NCBI RefSeq assembly: GCF_963678635.1
Contig: NC_087062.1
Location: 38,953,330-39,017,329 of the forward strand
Origin: Symsagittifera roscoffensis
Taxonomy: Eukaryota; Xenacoelomorpha; Acoela; Convolutidae
Reading direction: 5' to 3'
DNA length: 64,000 nucleotides
The notes beneath the pieces were generated by a model, which saw nothing but the letters and a program-made list of their open reading frames with translations, was not told the origin of the DNA and searched no databases. Positions 54,280 to 64,000 of this stretch are shown one piece after another; position 1 is the first letter of the stretch, and each line of letters starts with the position of its first letter. A program made the position numbers and the translations under genes.

Positions 54280-54385
54280 GCCTTTTGAGTACTTCATCCT
54301 CATAGCTATCTTTGCCAACTGCTGTGCCTTAGCTGTCTACACGCCATATCCCATGGGAGATTCAAACAGTATCAATGAAAGCCTC
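54280..54385 (+). CDS. CaV1 calcium channel alpha-1 subunit, IS1 exon
   Basis: 106 bp beginning with the G of a split Lys codon, then [20 protein letters not shown] (transmembrane segment S1 of repeat I) and [15 protein letters not shown], ending at a gtgagt donor (54386). The IFANC-ALA and P-GDSN-N motifs are hallmark residues of L-type channels. The next expected exon (S1-S2/S2, motif WNLLDF) was not found before 64,000, so the following intron exceeds 9.6 kb or the exon escaped me. Confidence 0.9.
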
Positions 54386-54689
54386 GTGAGTAAAATTTAT
54401 AGATGCAGGCACTTGTTTATTTAGGGTTTTTATTTCTGTTTGATTATTGGTCGAATGATTGAGTTTTTCATTAAGTCACAATTGTGCCGACTTTCGTTGT
54501 CTGGAACTTAAATATAGTGAGAGTCATTTAACGCTTGTTTAATTGTTTAGGTATAAGTGATTCATAAATGAACTATATTTTCTGGAATTTTTTTCTGTTG
54601 CAGACGATAGATTAAAAGCTTTCGAAGCGGTCGAGGTTTATTGATGGAAAATTTTTTTTATGACAGCAAAATTTTAAATGTCATGTTTT

Positions 54690-56520
54690 TTGTGTCGGGG
54701 TGTTTTTATTTCAGGCAAATTAAATACCGCAAATAAACATCAGATGGAGTCAAGTGATATACTATATTGAATGACTTTTGGCAGTGATTTGCATTAAAGA
54801 TAGAAGTTTTCAATAATGTTTCCTATATATAATGAAATTCCAATGTTTCGTCGTCGGGAAAAATAGGTTTGAATTTTTCCGTTTTTCAGACTAATTTTAT
54901 GGAGATCGGATATTTATAAAATCACTTACGTCTAATTTGTTTTTTTTTAGTAGGAATGTACGACTACCCTTACGTTTTTTCTGTGTAATATGGATTCCAA
55001 TTTGAGTTCATGATTCAGCTAAGAAAACAGCACAAAAATTTGAGAAACTGATTTTTTTTGCAATAACTACTGGAATAATTACTGTGCACAGCCATAGACT
55101 ACCTTTGCTAGGATATAAATTGCTTGATTTCATTTGATAGTTTAAATGGTTCAAGATGTATTATGGAAGCATGGCAATAGCATTTGAATAATTATTATTC
55201 ACGCCATGTATTCTCGATTTTAATCACTGAATTGATTTTTTGTTTTCGGCTTTCAAAGAACGCTCGTTGGTATCATTATGGAGCAAATTTAACTAGGACT
55301 TAAAATTTCTTCAAAAATGTCGAGAAAAACAAGATTTTTTGCCGTTCAGGCTCAATGTTTAGCATCTCATTTAAAACTCACGGCCCGATAGAGGAGTCTT
55401 TGATCTCTCCAAATGTTACGCTACAATTGTTTCTAGTTTCTTTTAGCCAACCGAATTTAAATCATGTTTATTAAAACTCCTTCAAAATACCAGGAAAAAG
55501 CAGAATTTTTTATTCCGACCATTGAAAATGGGGAGGAATTTTGTATTCGGGTGTGTTTAAGTTTTTTTTGTTTTTGTTTTCCACGCAAAATCAGGTACCA
55601 CAAAAAATCATCGGACTGGGTTGAGTGATTTATAATATTAAAGCCCTTTCAGTCGTTATTGGAATCACATTAAAAAATTTGCGAGAAAAGTCGGTTTGAA
55701 ATTTTTGATTTTCGTCTTAATTCGAGCGAATAAAACAAGCGAGCAGGCTTATAACAGCTGAATTATGCCTAATTTAAGACCTTAAAACCTAATTTTGAGC
55801 AAATAAAACTAATTTTTGGAGTTTTTAGCTTCATTTTTTTAGGCATTTTTTATATATATATTTTTTAGTTTTTCTAGTCATTTTTCTACAAAAATTTTTT
55901 GTCCACATTGTCTATACTACTATGACTGTCTTATGTGCCTAAATTATATTTTAACGTCAGATCCTTTTATCACACCAAGCAGAAGAAAGTACACTAATTT
56001 GAAAAAAAAAACTTTCTAAACCGTAGTTTTTCTACAGACTGTGGTCGGAACTTTCTGTGCTACTTGCACAGTAACCGGCTATTCTTGGTTTTCTTTGTTT
56101 TTGTTACAATCACGTCACTTAACTGACTGGAAATATCGATAGAGAAGGTGCCGTTTTTTCCGCCCAAATTAAGATTCCTTATGGAAAGCTCACAGGGAAT
56201 TACGTCTGGTATTATATTGAAGCTCTATTATTCGTAACTCGGATTCCCAAAAAAATTCAAAAAATGTCTGTTTCGTGGAAAGAATTGGTCTGAAATTTTC
56301 CGCTTTTCAGACTAAATGGTGCGAATTTATAAATGACATGATGAGAGTCAGTTATAATTGAATTCTCAGAAAAAGAAAAACTATTTAAAAATTTTTAAAT
56401 AGTTCTGAAAAAATTAGTATGTTAGTTTTTTGATTTTTTTTTGCTCCAGTCATTGTGGTCGGAGCTTTCTGTGCTATAGTAAACGGCTATTATTGTGTAA
56501 TTTTGAAATTTGGCTGCCAA
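54690..56520. repeat. Three related intronic repeat copies
   Basis: Blocks at about 54,715-55,000, 55,590-56,100 and 56,165-56,510 share order and wording: a caaattaa/caggtacc start, a (gag)tgatat-attat-ttgaa section, gggaaaa...ggtttgaattttt.cg.tttt.cagacta, and in the last two (56,035-56,105, 56,450-56,500) tgtggtcggaactttctgtgctac plus cggctatt. They are old dispersed-repeat insertions or tandem duplications of noncoding DNA; the family is not identified. Confidence 0.5.
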
Positions 56521-58197
56521 ATATTGTTTTTGTAACATTATGCGCTTGTTGCATAACAACTGATTAATTTTTTTAGCTAGGAACTATTTGGGCATTATTC
56601 AAGCTTTAAAGGTAAACATTTATTTTTAATGGATTGAATCGAAAAAAAGCCGCAGACAGACAGTGGGACAAGCAAATGTCTGTGTTTACATTACGAGTTA
56701 AGTTTTTTGCAACCTAACTCGCATAAATTATTGCTTTACAAGGCACGTGTTATATTTAAAGCACCTGTTGCATCTAATTTATTGGTGGCGAGTATTGGAA
56801 ATGCCACAAGATGGTTTAGTGCTGTTGGCAAGACGTTAGACTCAAATTTTGAGGTTTTTTTTTATTAAAAAAAGTTCTCGTTTGACATTTTTTGATAGTA
56901 TTTGGGACGTGCAGCTTTGCCTGTGTGACAGGCAGTAAAAATCGGACAATTTTGTGTTCAACGTTTTTGCTTGCATCTATTGAGTTGCATCGAATTCTTT
57001 TAAACCTAAGTTTCTGTTTGCGTCAGCTCTTATTGTCCAATGGTAGCTGAATTCTTGTCAAACTCATTAAAAAGGGCAAATTCAGCTTTTATCGTCTTTA
57101 CCAGGGGATCAATATTCAATTTAGTTTGTAGTAAACCAAAATACTTCAGTAGAATAACCTCTGTTCTCAACAGGACAGAGAAAGGAACAGGCGTCTCTCG
57201 GAATGATTGATCGACTGTGTCTTAATCAATAAATATGTGATGGATGACTTGAGAGTGATTTTTTTTCTGTTCAGCCCAAGTTTTTGCGATTAGATTTTAT
57301 GTTTGCAAATTTTAATTTTAGAATTGTTTTGCCATTTTAGAATAGATTCGCAACTTTAAAATTGATCCCATTTTTGTTTCTGATTCTTAAACTTTATCTT
57401 ATAGGAACAAGCAAAAAATCTGAGATTGTTTTGACAGACACTATGACCAGTATTTATTCAAAAACACAAGTTAGAAAAAGATTTAAAAAAACAACAAAAC
57501 TGAATATTCCTGTTATTATGTAATTTGTTTGTTCAAAATCTGTTTCTATTCTAAATAATCGAAACCATACAACTATATCTGCGAAAACGTCAAACAAGTC
57601 GATTTTTTTTTCATTTTTGAACAATTTTTGTTTCCTCGCGTTCATATATATATATATTTTGCAACTTCTTCAAGTACGCAAACTTTGGCCTCAAAAATGT
57701 CAGAGGGACAAAATAAACCCATCTCAGGACAAAATTTTTCTCTTGCCTTCTAAAAATTTCATTTCAGAACAGAAATATAAAATTTTGAATCTATCTTTTT
57801 GACCAAATTTTCCTATAGACATTTCAATTAAGTCATTCTTGGATTCGAAGGTGTGCAAATGTGCTTTCATGTTTCGTTTTGCCTCTCATTGTTAAAATAC
57901 TCGTTATTTTTGAGAGAATCTTGTTGCAACCTGAAGCCGCCTGGAGATTGTTTGTAATCATCACTCGCTGTTTCCGTTTTGTTTTTTCATTCTTTTCTTT
58001 CAATGCCTAAAGCGTTTCGATTTCGGCATAGCCAAAAGATCTGAAGCGATCTTATGTGCTAAAATTCATGTCACAATAATCGCTTAAAATAAAGCCGAAA
58101 GCCGCTTTTATTTTTTGATATAACAAAACTTCTTCCCATTAGTTTTTAAAACGTTTAAAACAAAAATTTCCCGTGTCTACAATATTATGAATACATT
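56521..58197. other. Intronic sequence, no gene
   Basis: AT-rich intron-like DNA with short shadow frames only. The word cagctttgcctgtgtgacagg (about 56,916) has a relative at about 61,820 (cagctttgcctctgtgtcaatg), which suggests further dispersed repeats. A short (ta)n lies at about 57,645. Confidence 0.4.
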
Positions 58198-58720
58198 TCA
58201 AAAATCTAGCGCAAGCTGCCGTATGCTCTCTGTCCTGGGATGTAGGCCGTCGACTGATATGTCTTGTCGTAATCTAAATGTGGTTTTCACGAACGGGATT
58301 CCGTATGCTTCTGCCAGATGTCTATAACACTTAATCAGCCGCTTTATGGCACCATATCGGTACCTATGACCAATCAATCCCATAAGTGCAAAACTTTTAT
58401 GCCACAGTTTAAGCACCTAAAAATGAGGTATTCCACCCATCTCTTCGAATACTTCAAACTCCGTTCTTTCTGTCAAATAAGCTATTCGTCCCACCCATCA
58501 CCACAATTTTTTTGACCTTAAACGCTAAAATTTGTTAAACTGCTATAATTGTTCCGCCTGCACATGGCATGGTTAGCGAAGTTTTTCTAAAAAGTGCTTC
58601 GTAGCTTATTTTATTTCTGATCGAAGCAGGCTATATCTCGGATAAATCTACTTTTGGTCAGAAACTTCGTTCGTACCAGAAAAAAAATCTGTTTTTCTTG
58701 ATGGGAGTTTGGGCCAAAAT
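58198..58720 (-). pseudogene. Decayed SGNH-hydrolase-like fragment in the CaV1 intron
   Basis: The minus strand has pieces of SGNH blocks in order: CAGGTII (block II) near 58,560, KIVVMGGTNSLF (block III, GxTN) near 58,490-58,520, and in another frame RQDISVDGLHPRTESIRQLA (block V, D-x-x-H) at 58,210-58,265. The 72-residue frame 58198-58416 holds the C-terminal part. A recognisable block I serine is not preserved. A frameshift and stops make it a pseudogene. It is not a close copy of the ORF3 enzyme, so it derives from another element or gene family, possibly a LINE-borne esterase. Confidence 0.5.
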
Positions 58721-58947
58721 ACTGAAATGAATATCAATATATACCTTAATTTTTTTTTTAAAGTATGCGCTTCAAAAAAGTTAACTTCGTAGAATTTATA
58801 TATAGATTAAAACGTAAAAATTTTGAATTGGTTCAGCTGTGCGCTTATTTTTTTGTTGTTTTTGCTAATTGAAATTTAATGTGAATCTGAATCTTTCTAA
58901 GAAGTGAAATCACCCCCCGTCACGTATTAATTCGACTGACCCGCCCG

Positions 58948-58952
<5 letters not shown>
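58721..58952. other. Intronic sequence
   Basis: AT-rich, no gene or repeat recognised. Confidence 0.3.

Positions 58953-58987
<35 letters not shown>
58953..58987. repeat. (TC)n microsatellite
   Basis: An uninterrupted 35-bp TC run, preceded by tt and followed by gtcgctc. Confidence 0.95.
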
Positions 58988-58995
<8 letters not shown>

Positions 58996-60336
58996 TCAAT
59001 TTATGCTTGCGCTATTTCCAATTTAATTTATTTTTATGCTTCTTTGGGGCTCTTTGTTTGTCTCTTTTCCCAGCGGCATTTTTTCCTGCAGAATCACCAC
59101 GTGAGGCGACTTAAACTGGAGAGGAATCCCCTTGCAATTTTTCCCTTATATTCCAACTGAAGGTGAAGTAAGAGGGAAAGGAACGTGCCTATTAAAATTG
59201 GGATGTGTTTTCTTCCTCGGCTATACCTTCTCAATTATGCATAAAATCTATTCGTTATTGTTATTTTTTCTGACCACGCGTTCCGTTGAAAGCACACGTC
59301 TAATTTCATTTATTGACCATGGCTATTTTTAAACAATAACGTCGGGATAAAATGGAGATTAGTGTTTTTGAATCAGATTTGCTTCCCGCTTTTTGGCTGC
59401 CTGAGGAAGATATTTGAAGAAGTCAGAAGCAAAAAATAGTATTAGAAGAACGCTGCTTTTGAAGGTTTTGAACCAGACAGTTTTACCTGTAAATTATTTA
59501 TTAGTATCAATCAAATTGCATTATGTTTAAGTGCCAACCCCCCCCCCCCCGCCTCCTCGCAAAGAATCCGTCGAAACGCAAAAATTGAATAAAAATTGAA
59601 AGCAGCGAAGATTCGACTCGTAGAAAATTCATTTGATTTATGTCTCGACTTTTTCATCGACTTGCGTGACGTATTTCAGTATCAACACATTTTCTCAGGT
59701 TTTTAAAATCCAAGTTTATTTAACATGTGACCTGCCTGCAGCTTTTGACAAACAGCTTGGTTTTTTTTAGCTTGTGTTAGACATTACTTTTCCAAACGTA
59801 TAGAGATTTTTTTTTAAAAGCTTGTGTTTTCTCTCCAAACATATTTGAATAATACCAAAAATCAGCAATCATTTATAAATTTTTAAACTTCAACCTTGTT
59901 CTGGTAGGATATCAACTCCGACATCAAATTCAGAAATAAATTTTTACCCTGATGAGACCAGTTAGCATTTTGGGTAGAAAAGGGAGTTTATCTATAGCAG
60001 CGCTTTGCTTTCGAAGTCTAGTTAGACTTTCCTCCTGTGCTGCAGTGGTGTTCTGAAAAAGGCATCGTATTTAAGTTTTAAGGGTTTCAATCTTTTCGAC
60101 ACGTAAGGTAAAGCTTTTTTACTTGAGCCATTAAAAATGTAATTTGAATGGGTACCAGACTGTTTTTTTCCGAACTATTCTTCCGAACCTTTCCGTCGGT
60201 CTGCGTCCAGCACTATTTCTGTCACACGTACACTTTTTTTGCATACTGATAAAAGAGCCTTGTACTGTTGAGTAATTATTTCGACATCCTTTTTGTGATT
60301 AACTTCTTAAATCTTAAATATCTTCTCAAGCTTTTT
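58988..60336. other. Intronic sequence
   Basis: No gene. A 13-bp C run lies at 59538-59550. Frames are short and without domains. Confidence 0.4.
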
Positions 60337-60344
60337 TGTGCATT

Positions 60345-60721
60345 CAGGGGCGGATCTAGGATTTTCTCGAGGGGTGAGGGGGGATTTTTGAAAATTTTTT
60401 CGACCTTTTTTTAGGTCGACAAAATAAAACTCTAAAAAGACTTTTTTGGTCACATTTTCTGCGCCGCAGGCAAAATTTTGAAAAAAAAGTCCAACAAAGG
60501 CGTTTTCAGGCACTTTTTGGAAAATTTTGACCAAAAAAATTGCGTTTTTCGACGCGCGCTCCCCCTACCCCCTTCCTCAAAATTAGTATATATTGGCGCC
60601 AAAGACGCCTTTAAAAAAATTTTAGGGCCCGTCAGCCAAAAATAGATATCTCAAAATAGTGCCAAGGGGGACCCTTGGGGTCGGCAGGGGATCGAATCCG
60701 TGAAAAGGGAGACTTCCCTCC

Positions 60722-60754
<33 letters not shown>

Positions 60755-60762
60755 CGCCCCTG
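60345..60762. mobile_element. hAT-type MITE, 418 bp
   Basis: The terminal inverted repeat CAGGGGCGGAT is at the left end (60345) and reversed at the right end (ATCCGCCCCTG, ending 60762). A perfect 8-bp target duplication tgtgcatt flanks it at 60337-60344 and 60763-60770. An 8-bp duplication and CAGGGG-type ends indicate the hAT superfamily. The interior has no transposase and ends in 22 C followed by 10 A, so it is non-autonomous. A 75-residue minus-strand frame inside (60307-60534) is not a gene. Confidence 0.9.
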
Positions 60763-60989
60763 TGTGCATTATTCCCATAAGAAAATGAGGCAATTTTTTC
60801 TCCAGACAAATTTCGACATTTCATGAACCATTTTTGACCAGTGTATTTACTATCTCAAAGTTATTACCCTTGTAACAGTATTGTAATCGGGCACTGGACT
60901 TTTTTCTCCCGTAAATAACTTTGTTCACAGAATAGTCAAAATTAGAAAAGATAAATTTAGGTTCAGCTCATATTGAGTTCAACTTTCAC

Positions 60990-61079
60990 TGCGTCTCCGG
61001 CACATTTGGCCAGGAGGTAGCGAATACGCCTGTGACGGTAATGGTCCTGGATTCGAAACTGACAGGACCTGTTTTTTTT
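60990..61079 (+). ncRNA. Possible Pol III/tRNA-derived sequence
   Basis: ttggccaggaggtagcgaa resembles an A box and ggtcctggattcgaaactg a B box about 45 bases later, inside a 7-bp inverted repeat ggtcctg/caggacc. Eight T follow almost immediately (about 61,073), a Pol III-type terminator. It does not fold into a proper cloverleaf, so a SINE head or tRNA pseudogene is more likely than a tRNA. Confidence 0.3.
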
Positions 61080-64000
61080 AAATGGGAAATATTCCGTTTC
61101 AAAAAAATCTCGGCTTTCTATGTGTCTGCTTATGTTTTTTTTTTGGTTTAATTGCCACATCATATTACTGTTTCTTCTTGTGGTACGCTTTTCACATTGT
61201 TGTTGCGTTTAGTGTTTTGATGTACTTCAGCCGTTTGTAATTTCTTGACTTCGTGTACTTTTCTTTTTGTTTATTTTTCGCCTAAAAACATTTATTCTGC
61301 CCAAATGATTTCGGCTTATGTTTTATCAGTTTAGTGACCTAGTTTTGGGTCGTTTCAAGGTAAACTTAGTTTTTATGCTCGTTGGATTGCACAAATTGCT
61401 AAAAAATTTTATAGAAATATCAGCTAAAGTTTTTTTCATGGCAATATTTTTTTCGGCGTTTTTTCTTTTTTTTTTCGGCATGATAAATTTCCGGCCTAAA
61501 TTGTATCGGCTTAATGGCCTCATATTGCGTCTTTCGACGAGCGAAAGGGGAGTTTTGAGGGGGAGGGGACTTGTTAACTTTTTTAATTTCAAGTCTTGTT
61601 GATTTTTTGTCGGATTAGAGGGTTTCTGCTAAGGTATTTTCGGCTTTGTTAACGGTTGGTGAATTTTCTTCTGATTCAAGTTTCACATTCTATTGTTCTG
61701 GCATGTTTTTGTTTCACAAATGGCCTGATTCTTTAACATAGAAATAGTTTTTTCGTTATTTTAAACTTTTTAAATGTTTTTGCGTTATTTCGTTATGTAT
61801 CGGAAATTTGTGTGAAGCGCAGCTTTGCCTCTGTGTCAATGAATGTTTTGATCTCAAATGTGAAAAAAAAATTCTCCTCATAAAGTAAAGAAATTTGGTA
61901 ATTTGAGATAATTAACGAGCGGTATGTTTCGTTGTATTAACGAGCAAGCGGCGAATTAATCTGGTTTAGAAGTCGTTCCAATTTGAATTGAGGCAAGCCA
62001 TTTGGTGTTATTAAGACGTTATTTTACATTGTGTGCTCGGGATTTCAAAAAAATTCTGAAATATTCAGAGTTTTTATCAGTTTTGTTTGGTCAAAAGCTG
62101 TTTCAAGGGCAGTCGGAAGATTCAGAGTTTTGATCTGATATTGACAGGTCTAGTCCTTAGCAGGGCCAAACTTATCTTGGCGCATCCATGGCGGCCTCTG
62201 TGTTTAAATAAATTGAAAAGCAGTCGGAGAATTTAGTGCTTCGCCCCGATTCGAGCGGTCTTGTTTGGTTCTGTTATAGTAATTGTTATGCTTCTGTGCT
62301 TTAAAATATCTAAATAAAAAGTCTTCACAGGAAACGTGTCTCGGAGTACTTCTGTTTGTTCACGTATTTTGTAAAAACTAGCTTGGTTCTCTCTTTTTCT
62401 TCTGAATGTTTTTGATTTTCGAAATTAGAGTTGCCCTAAAAGCAGAAGGAAATCAAAACATCATATAAGAATGCCTTTTTATAAAAGAATTTGTCGATCA
62501 TTTCTTCTTTTTTTTTCTTTTCATAAGGTGTTCGGTGATATGTTACAATAGGTGGTAATTTTGAGTATAGTACATGTATTAAATTTGAGAACTATAATGC
62601 ATAATATAGTCATTTCATTTTCAATCAGTTGTACTGCTACTAAGATAGTTTTTGTAAATACATTACTCTGCCAAATGAGATGGTAGTCAAAAAAATTCAA
62701 ATTTTACACTTTTTTTTCAAAAACTTGGGCGTTTGAAATAAATTAAAACTAATGAGCGAAGTAGAAAAAAAGCGATCCAGCTATTGAAATTGAGAACCTA
62801 CCACCTATTGTAATATATCACCAGGCGGTCGAGTTTTGGCTTCGCATCTGTACGGCTTGTCTTGCAAAAACTTCCTGAATTAACGTACCCTGAACTAACA
62901 TATTTTTCTGTTTTAAGTGAATTGAGGTCTTTTTTGATTTTATGTCAAAACCAGATATCTGCTGTTTATTGATTCCCGACACGTAATGAGGCATGACTAA
63001 TGGAGTGTTCAATCTCCTTCTATTCTATGATTCTAATGGAGTTCTCATTAGGGATATGGATCTTAGTTCTAAATTGAATGGCAATTTGAGAAGGTCTCTG
63101 TTCTTTTTGATTAACATGACAAATTAACCATAGAGTACAGATCTGGACATTTCATTTCAGTGGTGTCATTATGACCAACCTGTAATCACCTTTGACTGCA
63201 CCAGTTTTAAATTTAGCCTCAAGGTTTCCTGTTCAAAATAATTCTTGCTTTTCTTTGGCCTAAATTCCTTTTTTTACCTAAACAAAAGAAATTATAATTT
63301 CATATCTGTGTAAATGGTGATCATTTTGCCAAAATTCATTCAACCATTTCCCGAGTTTTGACATAAATTTTGGTGGTCGTGAAATAAGTATATAAAATGG
63401 TAATTTGAATGGCCAGATGATCACAATGTTCCTCAGTCTAATTCTAAGACTGAGTTATATTTGCCACGCTTTCCTTTCATGCTGCAAATCAAATGCAGTT
63501 TAATTCCATTGAATGTGTTTGCAAGAACAAAAATAATTTTTCCCGATGGCTTTTACAGAGTCTTAATCAGAAAATACCAGCTTTGTTTGTATTTAGACAA
63601 CTATCACGGCCTTGTTTTCAACTTGTTTAACCTGTGTTGCCATATAATTTAATGGAATAGTGTAAAAAGGCAGGCAAGCTTACAATAAAGGACTCAACGT
63701 GTTTTGTTTCTTTCTTTATTCCGCGTCAAAAGCCAAATCGACGCCAATGAACGCTCTGAAACTGCACTTAGTTTATTGAAACATGTGCTGAGATAATCTG
63801 TAGTGTGTTTAAAAAGAAGAATGATAAGTGGATCAATCTGAAAAGTATTTCCCCGGTTGCAAGTCGGTGGAGCTAAAACAATCACACTAAACTGCTGCAC
63901 CTATGTGAGCATGACATGATGTTTCCAAGAGCAGAACTTTTGATTTTTCTCTTTTTTTTCTACTTATTGTATTTTTTCTTATTGTAAAATGGTATGTATT
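61080..64000. other. Intronic or intergenic sequence, no gene
   Basis: AT-rich with homopolymer T and A runs. Frames such as 61318-61602 and its antisense partner are compositional. A splice-acceptor-like tttcatttcag at about 63,143-63,153 precedes a 26-codon open stretch, but the peptide does not match the expected next CaV1 exon. Confidence 0.4.

Noticed and set aside
60307-60534. 75-residue minus-strand Lys/Phe-rich frame
   Set aside because: It spans the MITE boundary and is a composition artefact.
63143-63240. Possible further CaV1 exon after tttcatttcag
   Set aside because: The translated 26 codons do not resemble the S1-S2 linker/S2 exon expected next (no WNLLDF-type motif), and no donor follows in frame.
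1-64000. CRISPR arrays, bacterial operons, ribosome binding sites
   Set aside because: Spliced exons, LTR elements and MITEs show a eukaryotic nuclear genome; the repeats seen are minisatellites and motif arrays without spacer structure.

Overview
The window is a transposon-dense stretch of an AT-rich animal genome. Host identity comes from two spliced exons (52,820-53,061 and 54,280-54,385, + strand) that join in frame and read as the N-terminus and segment IS1 of an L-type (CaV1) voltage-gated calcium channel alpha-1 subunit. Most of the rest is retrotransposon. A bilaterian invertebrate is likely; I cannot name the lineage.

Layout. (1) 1-5,887: three degenerate copies of a coding segment that also occurs in the third ORF of the large element below, plus a 54-bp minisatellite. 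(2) 5,892-21,144: a minus-strand Ty3/gypsy element with 410-bp TG...CA LTRs about 1% diverged, a 4-bp target duplication (gaag), a PBS, a very long Gag, PR-RT-RNaseH-integrase and an unidentified 3' ORF. Its reading frames carry one TAA, seven TGA codons and a few frameshifts. (3) 22,585-26,983: a heavily decayed minus-strand Ty1/copia relic. (4) 27,035-27,650: old direct and inverted LTR scraps of the next family. (5) 27,881-50,791: a 22.9-kb plus-strand Ty3/gypsy element with LTRs of 923 and 912 bp. It encodes Gag, PR, RT, RNaseH and integrase, then a macro-domain-like tail on Pol, then about 8.9 kb of extra coding sequence in the env position. That third coding region contains an SGNH/GDSL hydrolase with all catalytic blocks and several large proteins I do not recognise; no envelope features are visible. 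It is broken by many stops and frameshifts. (6) 50,792-64,000: calcium-channel locus and its introns, holding related intronic repeats, a decayed SGNH-like pseudogene, microsatellites, a hAT-type MITE with a perfect 8-bp target duplication, and a possible Pol III-derived sequence.

The most unusual object is the 22.9-kb element. It combines a retrotransposon core with two enzyme folds, macro (ADP-ribose-binding) and SGNH esterase, and a set of unidentified proteins. Relatives of its ORF3 N-terminal segment lie separately in the first 5 kb, and a distinct SGNH-like remnant lies in the calcium-channel intron, so SGNH proteins are recurrent in this genome. LTR divergence (about 1% versus about 3%) suggests the minus-strand element inserted later than the large one; the copia relic is the oldest of the three.
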